Below the pieces are notes generated by a model. The model was given only the letters and a program-made list of their open reading frames with translations, was not told where the DNA came from and searched no databases. Made by a program: the position numbers and the translations under genes. From contig OZ220464.1 in NCBI GenBank assembly GCA_965115825.1, positions 1,798,001-1,862,000 of the forward strand: a stretch of 64,000 nucleotides of DNA, read 5' to 3'. This document shows positions 8,915-17,494 of the stretch, one piece after another. The stretch comes from Bin87 sp965115825 (GTDB taxonomy: Bacteria > Chloroflexota > Dehalococcoidia > Lucifugimonadales > UBA3495). The first letter of the stretch is position 1; every line of letters starts with the position of its first letter.

Positions 8915-9415
8915 ATGAAAGCCATACTGCAAAAGTTCAAGTGGGCGGCGCGCGTTGTCGTCCTCGCCATTGCCATCGCGATCTCTGCTTTCGCGGGCGC
9001 CTACATCTCGCCGCACATTCCCGTCGAACGTTCGGAAAATGTCGGCAACTACCTCTTCGATACTCCCACGGAGTTCCAGGTCGGACGCCCGGGGAACATA
9101 TTCGTGTCGCTGTTTGACGGCCCCGAACTGGCCCAATGCCGGGTTTCGCTGGAACTGCGCAGCCCCGACGGGCGCGTGTGGGCCACGACCTCGCAGTTCG
9201 TGCGCGGCTCCGGTTTCATCGCCCTGGAGGCGCCGTCGGATGCCCCGGCCGGAACTTATACGCTTTATATGACAGGCCACGACAGCGTCGGCAACGCTGT
9301 CTTTGACGCCAGCGTCGCCGTGCGCGTAACCGAACCCGACGATAGGGTTATTATCGTAGGACCCGACAAGCCCACTGACAGGCCTGACCGCTCCCCAAAA
9401 ACCTCATTCTCGTAA
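8915..9415 (+). CDS. Truncated macroglobulin-domain (MG1) secreted protein
   Basis: The 166-residue product starts MKAILQKFKW, with a signal segment to about residue 30, followed by one beta-sandwich homologous to residues about 40-150 of the alpha-2-macroglobulin encoded just downstream (shared FQVGRPGN/LQAGRAEN, VSLFxG, FVRGS and VRVTEP blocks). It diverges where the neighbour's second MG domain begins: the neighbour has ETDKPIYKPG, this one GPDKPTDRPD, then stops. AAGGAGATTTTGTCAA fixes the start. It looks like a partial 5' duplication of the macroglobulin gene, either a decaying copy or a free MG1 domain. Its stop codon lies inside the downstream promoter's first GTAAT repeat. Confidence 0.65.
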   Translation: MKAILQKFKWAARVVVLAIAIAISAFAGAYISPHIPVERSENVGNYLFDTPTEFQVGRPGNIFVSLFDGPELAQCRVSLELRSPDGRVWATTSQFVRGSGFIALEAPSDAPAGTYTLYMTGHDSVGNAVFDASVAVRVTEPDDRVIIVGPDKPTDRPDRSPKTSFS

Positions 9416-9444
9416 TACTCCCGTAATGTTTGCCGCTTTATAAT
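9411..9444 (+). promoter_or_regulatory. Macroglobulin promoter with 11-nt direct repeats
   Basis: CGTAATACTCC at 9411 is followed directly by CGTAATGTTTG at 9422, then CCGCTT and a consensus -10 box TATAAT at 9439-9444. The repeats occupy the -35 position, as expected for an activator-dependent promoter of the OmpR/PhoB/GlnR type. The same layout precedes the collagen-like gene (40108-40141). Confidence 0.65.
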
Positions 9445-9483
9445 GGGTGGCAGACGCCCTCGCCGGCCCTACCTGCGGGTCAA

Positions 9484-9604
9484 AAAAGGAGGCGACATCG
9501 CTAAACAACTGCAAGCCGTCCGCCCGCGCTAAAGCCGGGGTTCTCGCCCACGCGAGAACCCCGGCCGCAGGGGCCGCTCCCCGACCCATAGGAGATTTTC
9601 TCAA
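9484..9604 (+). promoter_or_regulatory. Structured 5' leader of the macroglobulin gene
   Basis: The leader homologous to 8797-8914 contains a perfect 14-bp stem (9534-9547 with 9552-9565) closed by a CCAC loop, and ends in the Shine-Dalgarno block AGGAGATTTTCTCAA before the ATG. The hairpin is retained in both leaders although its sequence differs, which hints at selection on structure. Confidence 0.55.
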
Positions 9605-12600
9605 ATGAAAGCGATACTGCAAAAATTCAAATGGTCGCCGACCCTTGTCGTGGCTGCTATGACCATCGCCATCGTAGCGGCGGCGAGCGCGGGCTGCTAC
9701 GTCCCGCCGGACCGCGCGGCGGACGCCGTCGCCTATTCGGAAAATGTGGACGGCTACCTGGCCGTGGCCCCCACGGAGCTCCAGGCCGGACGTGCAGAGA
9801 ACGTGTCCGTGTCGCTGTTCCACGGCCACCAACCGGCCCAGGGTCGGGTTTCGCTGCAACTGCGCGGGGATAACTCGCCGGAGCGCCCCGCCGCCTCGGC
9901 ATTCGTGCGCGGCTCCGATTCCATCACCCTGGAGGTGCCGGCGGATTTGCCCGCCGGCAAATACGAGTTGCAGATGAGAGGCTATGACGGCGACGACGAG
10001 TTGGCCTTCTCCGACACCGCCAGGGTGCGCGTCACCGAACCCGCCGAGCTGCTGTTCCTGGAAACCGACAAGCCCATCTACAAGCCCGGCCAGCAAATCC
10101 GCATCCGCGCCCTGCGATTGGACAGCGACCTCAAACCGCTCCCCGGCCCGATGGAAGTCTCTATCCTGGACGCCAAAGGCATCAAAGTATTCAAGGATAC
10201 CGTGACCGCCGACCAGTTCGGCATGGCCGAGGCCGGCCTCCCTCTGTCCACCGAACCCAACCTGGGCGTCTGGAAGATAACCGCCGAATCGGAGGAACAG
10301 GAAACCCAACTGGACGTGCGGGTGGAAGAATACGTTCTGCCCAAGTACGAAGTGAGCGTTGACTTGCCCCGGGAGTGGGCGCTGGTGGGCGACGCTATTG
10401 CCGGCTCCGTGTCGGCGGAGTACAGCTTTGGCAAGCCGGTGCAGGGCGAGCTGGAAATCGTCGCCTCCCGATACGTTGGCGTCTGGGAGGAGTACGCGCG
10501 GTTCACCGGCGATATCGACGGCGACGCTCCTTTTGAGCTTCCGCCGGTCGCCTACGTCGCCGGCGTTTCCGCCGCCGGCGGGCATGGCAACGTCCAGCTG
10601 GACGTCACCGTCCGCGAGCCGGCCACCGGCTACGAAGAACGCGTCAACCACCTGTTGACCATCGCCGACGCGCCCGTGAGCTTGCAACTGGCGCCCGAAA
10701 GCGAGGTGTTCAAGCCGGGCCTGCCCTATAACCTGCTGGTGGTTGCTGAAACCCCTGGCAACGAACCCGTTGCAACCGGAGTGAACGCAACCGTTGAATA
10801 CTACGACGCGGAATGGAACGTTATCTCCGACGAATTCCACACCGTAACCACTGGCGCCAGCGGCAGCGCGCTGCTGCCGCTGGCGCCTCCGCCGGACGCA
10901 GAGCGGATTTATCTGACGGCGGAGACGCCGGATCTGCCCGGAGGCCGGTGGGAGATTGAAATCGACGCCGCCTATTCGCCTACCGACAGCTTTATCCACG
11001 TCAGGCCGGCCGGCGACGCGACGCTCTCCGTGGGCGATACCGCCACGTTCCGGGTTCACTCCACCAACCCGTTCCGGATCCACTCCCCTACTCTGACCAG
11101 CCGGTTCTACTACGAAGTCATCTCCCGGGGCCGCGTGGTCTTCTCCGACTTTGCCCCATCGCCGGACATCGCCTTTGAGGTGACGCCGGCAATGACGCCG
11201 GAGGCAAAGCTGGTGGTGTACCAGATTCTCCCCAACAGCGAAGTGGCGGCGGACTACATTCCCTTCACGGTGTCCGGCGGTTATCCGATGGATGTTGAAA
11301 TTAACGTTGCGTCCGGCAGCGGCCAGGTTCGCCCGGGCGAGGCCGTGCGCATCGGAGTGCAGACGCAGGGGCCGGCCAAAGTCGGCTTGGCCGCCGTTGA
11401 CCGCTCTGTGTTCATCCTCGCCGAAAACCGCCTCAATTTGCAGCAGGTCTTCGCCGAGCTGGAACGGCTGTATGCCCAGCCTCAGGCCGAGGTGCATTGG
11501 AGAGACCAGGAGTACCGCATCGCAGCCCGCGCCGCCGCCGAAACCTTCAGCGACGCCGGCGTAGTCGTTCTCACCGATAAAACCGTCCCCGACGCAGTCG
11601 AAGCCCTGCAAACCCGGCTCGCCAACCTGATATGGGGATCCGAGGAAAGCGCCGATTGTAGTGACTGTGTGGCGCTGCAGGCGGCGGCGATCCCTGAAAG
11701 CACAGATAGCATAGCGGGTCCACCGGGAATCCCAAGTCCTATGGGAGCTGTGGGAACGGAATTCGTCCCGCCTTCCGCCGAACCTGACGCCGTCCTGGCC
11801 GAAGTGCAGCGAGTGCGGCAATTCTTCCCCGAAACCTGGCTGTGGGCCGACATAATGACCGACGCAGACGGCAGCGCCGTCCTGCCGGCCGAGGCTCCCG
11901 ACAGCATCACTACCTGGAACCTGCGCGCCGTGGGCGTCTCCCCTGATTACGGCCTGGGCATCGCCAACACCGAGCTGACCGTGTTCCAGCCCTTCTTTGT
12001 GCAGGTTGACCTGCCCTACTCCGCCATTCGCGGCGAAGAGTTCCCGGTCAAGGTTGCCCTCTACAACTATCTGGACACCCCCCAGGATTTCTACGTGGAA
12101 ATCGACCCGTCGGCGGACTTTGAGCTGCTGGACGACCCGGCCCAGTCCGTCACCGTTGACGGCAACGCCATCGGCGGCGTTGAGTTTGACATCCGCCTCA
12201 CCGAGCTGGGCCGCCTGCCCATCAAAATAACCGCCCGCAGCGGCGATGCGGCGGATGCCATCATCAAAGACCTGCTGGTGGAACCGGAAGGCGTGGCGCG
12301 CGAAATCGTCGCCAACGCCATCATGTCCGCCGGCGACGCGCTGCCCTATGAGCTGGCCGTGCCGCCGGGAGCGATTCCCGGCTCCAACCGGGCCTACGCC
12401 GCCCTCACCGGCAGCTACCTCGCGCAGACGCTGAACGGGCTGGAAAACCTCCTGCAAATGCCCTACGGCTGCGGCGAGCAGAACATGATTCTCTTCGCCC
12501 CCAACATCTACGTCGCCCGCTACCTGGACGCCACCGGACAGCTGAAGCCCGAAATCATGGCCAAAGCCGAGCATCTGATGACCACCGGCTACCAGCGGCA

Positions 12601-13870
12601 ACTCACCTACCAGCGTAGCGACGGCAGTTTCTCCGCCTTCGGTGATTCCGACCCCCAGGGCAGCCTGTGGCTGACCGCCTTCGTGTTGAAGTCCTTTGCC
12701 CAGGCCGACGGTCTGATTTACATCGACGAGGATGTGCTGCGGAGCGCCGCCGACTGGATACTGGCCCATCAGCGCGGCAACGGCTCTTTTGAACCCGTCG
12801 GCTTTGTGCATGACCACGGTTTGCTCGGCGGCTTGCAAGGCAACACCGCGCTGACCGCCTACGTCGCCATCGCCCTGCGCGATGCCGGCTACCACGACGA
12901 GGCGGCAATGTCCATCAGCTACCTGGAAAGCCGGCTGGACGACATCGCCGCCCCCTACACCATGGCTATCGTGGCCTACGCGCTGGAACTGGCCGGCAGC
13001 CCCCGCGCCGCCGACGCCACCGCGGCCTTGCTGGATATGGCGACTGCCGACGACGACGGCCTGCACTGGAACGGCCCGGCATCCGTGGAAACCACCGGCT
13101 ACGCCCTGCTGGCCCTGCTGGAAAACGGCGACCTGATTAACGCGGCCAGCGCCGCCCGCTGGCTGGTGACCCAGCGCAACGCTTTCGGCGGCTACGGTTC
13201 CACCCAGGACACCGTAGTGGGCCTGCAAGCGCTGATCCAGTACGCCACCCACGCCAGGTTTGACGTTGACATGACCGTTACGCTGGCCGCCGGCGACTGG
13301 AGCAGGCAGGTTGTCATCAACGCCGACAACGCCGACGTGGTGCAGATTGTGGAGCTGCCCGCCGGCGCCGACGTGCGGATAACCGCCGCCGGTTCCGGCC
13401 AGGTGGTTACGCAGGTCGTGCAGCGGTTCAATATGCCGGAGGTGACGCGGCCCACGGTGGAAACGTTCCAAATCGAGGTTGAATACAGCGCCGACCACGT
13501 TGCCGTTGACGACCTGCTGGAAATCACCGCCCGCTTCGCCTATACGCCGCCCGAATCCCTCGGCCCGGCCCCTGACGCCGGCATGGTGGTGCTGGACGTG
13601 GCGGTTCCCACCGGCTTCGCCCCGGTAACGGACACGGTGGCCGCGCTGGTGGAAGACAACGCCCGGGTCAAGCGGTACGAAATCGCCGGCCGCAAGGTAA
13701 TCCTCTACCTGGAAGACCTGAGCCCGGGCGATGCGCTGGAAATCAGCTTCGACGCCCGCGCCCAATACCCGGTGCGCGCCCAGCCCGTAACCGCCCAGGC
13801 CTATTCCTACTACAACCCCCACTGGCGCGGCGAAACGCTGGGAGACAGCGTAACCGTATCGGCCAACTAG
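9605..13870 (+). CDS. Alpha-2-macroglobulin / thioester protein, metazoan-like
   Basis: The 1421-residue secreted protein has a leader MKAILQKFKW with a possible lipobox SAGC (Cys31), then serial macroglobulin domains. Hallmarks are ETDKPIYKPGQ, VEEYVLPKYEV near residue 240, a variable bait-like stretch at about 670-740 with Cys685 and Cys688, QPFFVQVDLPYS, and the thioester PYGCGEQ (Cys956, Gln959). The residue in the position that sets thioester chemistry is Asp1070 in VHDHGLLGG. After the alpha-helical thioester domain comes a C-terminal receptor-binding-like domain (AQAYSYYNPH). Length and motifs fit vertebrate/insect A2M-TEP proteins better than the roughly 1650-residue E. coli type. It should trap proteases or tag foreign surfaces outside the cell. 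The leader places it in the same secreted-protein set as 1807, 8915 and 39954. Confidence 0.9.
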   Translation: MKAILQKFKWSPTLVVAAMTIAIVAAASAGCYVPPDRAADAVAYSENVDGYLAVAPTELQAGRAENVSVSLFHGHQPAQGRVSLQLRGDNSPERPAASAFVRGSDSITLEVPADLPAGKYELQMRGYDGDDELAFSDTARVRVTEPAELLFLETDKPIYKPGQQIRIRALRLDSDLKPLPGPMEVSILDAKGIKVFKDTVTADQFGMAEAGLPLSTEPNLGVWKITAESEEQETQLDVRVEEYVLPKYEVSVDLPREWALVGDAIAGSVSAEYSFGKPVQGELEIVASRYVGVWEEYARFTGDIDGDAPFELPPVAYVAGVSAAGGHGNVQLDVTVREPATGYEERVNHLLTIADAPVSLQLAPESEVFKPGLPYNLLVVAETPGNEPVATGVNATVEYYDAEWNVISDEFHTVTTGASGSALLPLAPPPDAERIYLTAETPDLPGGRWEIEIDAAYSPTDSFIHVRPAGDATLSVGDTATFRVHSTNPFRIHSPTLTSRFYYEVISRGRVVFSDFAPSPDIAFEVTPAMTPEAKLVVYQILPNSEVAADYIPFTVSGGYPMDVEINVASGSGQVRPGEAVRIGVQTQGPAKVGLAAVDRSVFILAENRLNLQQVFAELERLYAQPQAEVHWRDQEYRIAARAAAETFSDAGVVVLTDKTVPDAVEALQTRLANLIWGSEESADCSDCVALQAAAIPESTDSIAGPPGIPSPMGAVGTEFVPPSAEPDAVLAEVQRVRQFFPETWLWADIMTDADGSAVLPAEAPDSITTWNLRAVGVSPDYGLGIANTELTVFQPFFVQVDLPYSAIRGEEFPVKVALYNYLDTPQDFYVEIDPSADFELLDDPAQSVTVDGNAIGGVEFDIRLTELGRLPIKITARSGDAADAIIKDLLVEPEGVAREIVANAIMSAGDALPYELAVPPGAIPGSNRAYAALTGSYLAQTLNGLENLLQMPYGCGEQNMILFAPNIYVARYLDATGQLKPEIMAKAEHLMTTGYQRQLTYQRSDGSFSAFGDSDPQGSLWLTAFVLKSFAQADGLIYIDEDVLRSAADWILAHQRGNGSFEPVGFVHDHGLLGGLQGNTALTAYVAIALRDAGYHDEAAMSISYLESRLDDIAAPYTMAIVAYALELAGSPRAADATAALLDMATADDDGLHWNGPASVETTGYALLALLENGDLINAASAARWLVTQRNAFGGYGSTQDTVVGLQALIQYATHARFDVDMTVTLAAGDWSRQVVINADNADVVQIVELPAGADVRITAAGSGQVVTQVVQRFNMPEVTRPTVETFQIEVEYSADHVAVDDLLEITARFAYTPPESLGPAPDAGMVVLDVAVPTGFAPVTDTVAALVEDNARVKRYEIAGRKVILYLEDLSPGDALEISFDARAQYPVRAQPVTAQAYSYYNPHWRGETLGDSVTVSAN

Positions 13871-13941
13871 TCCGGCGCCCCGGCGCGGGTTTGCTGCGGG
13901 GCGATGCGCCATGCGTCGCCCCGCATCTTTCATAACGGCGC

Positions 13942-14017
13942 GAAACACAAAAGTAACCGACCGGCAACAGTTTGTTAACCCGGCTGCAATTCCCGGTTAA
14001 CACCGCGCCGATAGCAT
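13942..14017 (+). promoter_or_regulatory. GlnR-type operator array and promoter of amt1
   Basis: Six pentamers recur every 11 nt: GAAAC 13942, GTAAC 13953, GCAAC 13964, TTAAC 13975, GCAAT 13986, TTAAC 13997. They alternate between GnAAC and gTnAC, which is the a/b half-site pattern with 6-nt spacers known for actinobacterial GlnR. A possible -10 box TAGCAT (14012-14017) lies 10 nt after the last half-site. No regulator gene is in the window. Confidence 0.7.
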
Positions 14018-14106
14018 ACCTCCCGTCACATCCCATCGGGACGCCGCCCGCAGCGCCGCGGCCACGCGCTGCCCCGGCAACCCCTCACAACGAACAGGAG
14101 GCAAAA

Positions 14107-15468
14107 ATGCTCTCGGCCACCAAATCACTATTCAGTCATGAGGCGTTCGGCCACGGCCTCGCCGCCGTGAAAGAATACCCCTTCTCGCTGCGTAGAACGC
14201 TGCTCGCGCTGGCGGTGGGCCTGCTGGCGGTGGGACTGCTGGCGTCCTTCAACATCGCCTTCGCCCAGGACGACGGCCCCACCACCGAATGGCTCAACGG
14301 CTACTCCGACAACATCGTCACCGTAGTGGCGGCGGCGCTGGTCTTCTTCATGCAGGCCGGCTTCGCCTTCCTGGGCGCCGGCCTGATCCGTTCCAAGAAC
14401 ACCACCAACTACCTCACCAAGTCATTTATGGACTTCGCCATCGCCTCCCTCGGCTTCTGGGCCTTCGGCTTCGCCTTTATGCTTGGCGACACCGCCGGCG
14501 GGTTCATCGGACTCTCTGGCTGGTTCCTGACCGGCGGAGATTATGTAGGTTGGATCTTCCAGATGGTGTTCGCCGCCACCGCCGCTACCATCGTGGCGGG
14601 AGCCATGGCCGAACGGACCAGACTGCAAACCTACCTCGCCTACAGCTTCATCGTTTCCGCGCTGATTTACCCCATCTACGGCCACTGGGTCTGGGGCAGC
14701 GGTTGGTTGGCCGAAATGGGCGCGCTGGACTACGCCGGTTCCGGCGTCGTGCACGCCGTCGGCGGCTTCGTCGCCCTCGCCGGCGCATTCGTAGTCGGCC
14801 CCCGGATGGGCAAGTTCATCGGCGGCAAGGCCCAGGAACTGCCGGCTCACAGCACCCCCTTTGTGGTAGCCGGCACCTTCATCCTCTTCTTCGGCTGGTT
14901 CGGCTTCAACATCGGCTGGGGCGATGACATCGGCCTCAACGCCGTCAACACCCTGCTATCCGGCGCTGCCGGCGCGGTCGTAGCCCTCTACATCACGCTG
15001 ATTGTCAAAGGCAAGGCCGACATCCTCATGGCCTGCAACGGCGCGTTGGCCGGTCTCGTCGGCATCACCGCCCCGGTGAACTTCGTTGACCCCTGGGCCG
15101 CAGTCGTTATTGGCGCCGTCGCCGCCCCGATAATGTACGGCTCGGTAAAGTTCGTGGAGAACGTGCTGAAAGTCGACGACCCGGTGGGCGCCGTCAGTGT
15201 GCACGGCGCAACCGGACTGTGGGGCCTCTTGGCCATTGCCATCTTTGCCAACGATGGCGGATTGGTCGGCGGCAGCGCCTCCCTCATCCTCCCGCAGGTG
15301 GCAAGCGTCGCCGCTGTGATGGTGTGGTCGCTGGCTACCGGCTTCGCCCTGTTCTACCTGCTCAAGTTCACCATGGGCGTCCGCGTCAGCGAAGCCGAAG
15401 AACTGGAAGGGTTGGACATCTCCGAGCACGGCCTCCAAACCTACCCCGAGGCGATGGCTACCAGCTAG
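14107..15468 (+). CDS. amt: Ammonium transporter Amt (first copy)
   Basis: The 453-residue polytopic protein belongs to the Amt/MEP/Rh family. After a long N-terminal extension with a hydrophobic segment ending in AFAQDD, about eleven membrane helices follow, including FMQAGFAFLGAGLIRSKN, the pore-region VVHAVGGFVALAGA (first pore His) and VSVHGATGLWG (second pore His). It conducts ammonium or ammonia into the cell and is normally gated by GlnK, which is not encoded here. AGGAGGC sits 5 nt before the ATG at 14107. The operator array upstream points to nitrogen control. The second, more compact transporter lies 700 bp downstream. Confidence 0.95.
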   Translation: MLSATKSLFSHEAFGHGLAAVKEYPFSLRRTLLALAVGLLAVGLLASFNIAFAQDDGPTTEWLNGYSDNIVTVVAAALVFFMQAGFAFLGAGLIRSKNTTNYLTKSFMDFAIASLGFWAFGFAFMLGDTAGGFIGLSGWFLTGGDYVGWIFQMVFAATAATIVAGAMAERTRLQTYLAYSFIVSALIYPIYGHWVWGSGWLAEMGALDYAGSGVVHAVGGFVALAGAFVVGPRMGKFIGGKAQELPAHSTPFVVAGTFILFFGWFGFNIGWGDDIGLNAVNTLLSGAAGAVVALYITLIVKGKADILMACNGALAGLVGITAPVNFVDPWAAVVIGAVAAPIMYGSVKFVENVLKVDDPVGAVSVHGATGLWGLLAIAIFANDGGLVGGSASLILPQVASVAAVMVWSLATGFALFYLLKFTMGVRVSEAEELEGLDISEHGLQTYPEAMATS

Positions 15469-15500
15469 CGGCTGCCCCGGACACATTCCCTCTCCTCACG

Positions 15501-15537
15501 GCGGGGGCCGGGGGTAGTGGCCACCCCCGGCCCCCGC
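15501..15537. terminator. Strong hairpin between convergent genes
   Basis: A perfect 15-bp G/C-rich stem (15501-15515 with 15523-15537) with a 7-nt loop lies between the convergent amt1 and HEPN-like genes and should end transcription from both sides. TTATTG follows on the plus side. Confidence 0.7.
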
Positions 15538-15912
15538 TTATTGCGATAGGATGCTCTCCAGCTTGCCCAGGAGCAGCTCAACGTCCAGAAGGGCCTCCTC
15601 AATATCCCGCCGCGCCATCTGGTTCTCGTAAAAGTTGGCATGGAGGGTTTCGGCGACGGCAAAAAGTCGGTATATATCGCGGTCGCCCAACTCGGCGCGC
15701 AGTCGGCTGGCGACGCGATGCAGGTGTCGGTGGCGATTATGCTCCCAGCCGCGATCATGCGCAATGGCCTTCATCATCTGCGCCGCCGCTCCCCAACCCT
15801 TCTCAGATGCCTGCTGCAAATCCCCCGCATCCAGTTCCCTCCTGCTCTGCGCCATCATGGAACGGCTGCCGGCCCGGTAGTCCCCGGCCTGATAGTCCGG
15901 TGCGGTCGCCAT
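15538..15912 (-). CDS. Small HEPN/PaREP1-like protein (2 of 5)
   Basis: The 124-residue helical protein carries ASEKGWGAAAQMMKAIA and, near the C-terminus, LHANFYENQM, the clearest PaREP1/HEPN signature in the window (polar residue, His, NFYE). It is encoded between two ammonium transporters on the opposite strand and starts 66 bp from the operator array of amt2, so one intergenic region could control both. Function is unknown; an RNase or toxin role is suggested only by family resemblance. Confidence 0.7.
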   Translation of the reverse strand: MATAPDYQAGDYRAGSRSMMAQSRRELDAGDLQQASEKGWGAAAQMMKAIAHDRGWEHNRHRHLHRVASRLRAELGDRDIYRLFAVAETLHANFYENQMARRDIEEALLDVELLLGKLESILSQ

Positions 15913-15978
15913 CCGCCTACCCTCCTCGCCGTGATGCTTGCCATTCTATTACATTCCCGATTTGCCCGCAGCTCCGCC

Positions 15979-16032
15979 GTAACAACTTTGTAACATTTCC
16001 GTTATTTATTCGTAACACGGCGAACCTAAACT
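15979..16032 (+). promoter_or_regulatory. GlnR-type operator array and promoter of amt2
   Basis: Four half-sites repeat every 11 nt: GTAAC 15979, GTAAC 15990, GTTAT 16001, GTAAC 16012. A possible -10 TAAACT (16027-16032) starts 10 nt after the last one, the same spacing as at amt1. The array lies between the divergent HEPN-like gene and amt2. Confidence 0.7.
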
Positions 16033-16176
16033 CAACCCGCGCTTTTCGCGCCGTTATCCGCCGCTCAACCGCGACGCCGCTGGATGGAATGGCCATTCCG
16101 CCTGCTGCGAACCAGCCCGACGTCGCAACGGCAAAAGGCGCGGCGCAATCATCCGCTCTTGTGAGGAGACAACCTA

Positions 16177-17391
16177 ATGGAGTTCAGCGAAATGGAGGTA
16201 CTCACCTTCCTGATTTCGTCAGCCCTGGTATTCATCATGGTGCCCGGGCTGGCGCTGTTCTACGGAGGGCTGGTACAACGCAAAAACGTAATCGGGACGA
16301 TGATGCACTCCGTCACCGCCATCGGCGTAGTGAGCGTGCTGTGGGTGCTGTGGGGTTACACCCTGGCCTTCGGCAACAGCATCGGCGGCTTCGTCGGCGA
16401 CCTGTCCAAGTTCGCCATGATTGGCGTCAACCCCGACGAGCAGGCCTTCATGGTCTTCCAGGGAATGTTCGCCATCATCACCGTAGCCCTCATCGCCGGC
16501 GGTTTCGCCGAGCGCTTCAAGTTCTCCTCCTACGTCATCTTCGCCGCCCTGTGGGTAACTATCGTGTACGCGCCCCTCTGCCACTGGGTATGGGGCGGCG
16601 GCTGGCTGGGCAACCTCGGCAGCGTCCTGGGGATGAGCGAGGCCGGCTTCGCCCTCGACTTCGCCGGCGGAACCGTGGTGCACATCGCCTCCGGCACTGC
16701 CGCCCTGGCGGCCGCCTTCATCGTCGGGCGACGCTCCGGCTTCGGCACGGCGGCGATGATACCCCACAACGTTCCCCTGGTCTTGCTGGGCGCCGGCCTC
16801 CTCTGGTTCGGCTGGTTCGGCTTCAACGCCGGCAGCAGCTTTAATCTTACCTCCTGGGATGCCGCCAACGCCTTCGTAGTAACCAACGTTGCGGCGGCAA
16901 CCGCCATGTCCGCCTGGTCGGTAGTGTCCTGGTTCGTCACCAAGCGGCCCTCCGCCAGCGGCGCGGCGGCCGGCGCGGTGGCCGGCCTGGTTGCCATTAC
17001 TCCGGCGGCCGGCTTCGTTGGCGTAATGCCCGCCATCATCATTGGCGCCGGCGCCGGCGCCGTCTGCTTCTTCGCCGTCGAGCTGATCCACAAGCTCCGC
17101 ATCGACGACTCCCTGGACGTGTTCGGCATCCACGGCGTCGGCGGTATGTGGGGCGCGTTGGCCACCGGCCTGTTCGTCGGCATCGGATTCGGCGCCCTGG
17201 ACGCCGACGTAACGCGCATTGAGCAGATACTTTACCAGCTGATTGGCATCGCCGCCGCCTTCGGGTGGTCCTTCGCCCTTTCCGCCATCATCCTGCTGGC
17301 CCTGAAATACACCATCGGCCTGCGCGTCAACAATGCCGAAGAAGAGGTCGGCATCGACCTCACCCAGCACGGCGAGGGCATGAACCAGTAG
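16177..17391 (+). CDS. amt: Ammonium transporter Amt (second copy)
   Basis: The 404-residue polytopic Amt protein has no extension. It shows the MVPGLALFYGGLVQRKN first helix, GTVVHIASGTAALAAA (pore His), GLLWFGWFGFNAGS and the conserved FGIHGVGGMWG (second pore His). Differences from the first transporter are large, so this is an old paralogue rather than a recent duplicate. GAGGAG lies 8 nt before the ATG. The gene is followed about 100 bp later by glutamine synthetase, the usual route for assimilating imported ammonium, and the two may form an operon with the hairpin at 17435 between them. Confidence 0.95.
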   Translation: MEFSEMEVLTFLISSALVFIMVPGLALFYGGLVQRKNVIGTMMHSVTAIGVVSVLWVLWGYTLAFGNSIGGFVGDLSKFAMIGVNPDEQAFMVFQGMFAIITVALIAGGFAERFKFSSYVIFAALWVTIVYAPLCHWVWGGGWLGNLGSVLGMSEAGFALDFAGGTVVHIASGTAALAAAFIVGRRSGFGTAAMIPHNVPLVLLGAGLLWFGWFGFNAGSSFNLTSWDAANAFVVTNVAAATAMSAWSVVSWFVTKRPSASGAAAGAVAGLVAITPAAGFVGVMPAIIIGAGAGAVCFFAVELIHKLRIDDSLDVFGIHGVGGMWGALATGLFVGIGFGALDADVTRIEQILYQLIGIAAAFGWSFALSAIILLALKYTIGLRVNNAEEEVGIDLTQHGEGMNQ

Positions 17392-17434
17392 CAATGCTAC
17401 AATTGTCGCACGCTGTGGCGAAAGCAATCACGCC

Positions 17435-17456
17435 GGGGCGAATAATCATTCGCCCC
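17435..17456 (+). terminator. Hairpin between amt2 and glnA
   Basis: GGGGCGAAT (17435-17443) pairs with ATTCGCCCC (17448-17456) around AATC. There is no U-run, so it may be a processing or attenuation structure that lowers read-through into glnA rather than a full stop. Confidence 0.45.
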
Positions 17457-17494
17457 GACACGCAGCGCCGGGCTGTCCGCGCCGGAGTTTCTTC

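Noticed and set aside
9404..13948. A 1514-codon open frame antisense to the macroglobulin gene
   Set aside because: It mirrors the C/G-third-position bias of the real gene, has low-complexity Gly/Val/His composition and no motif.
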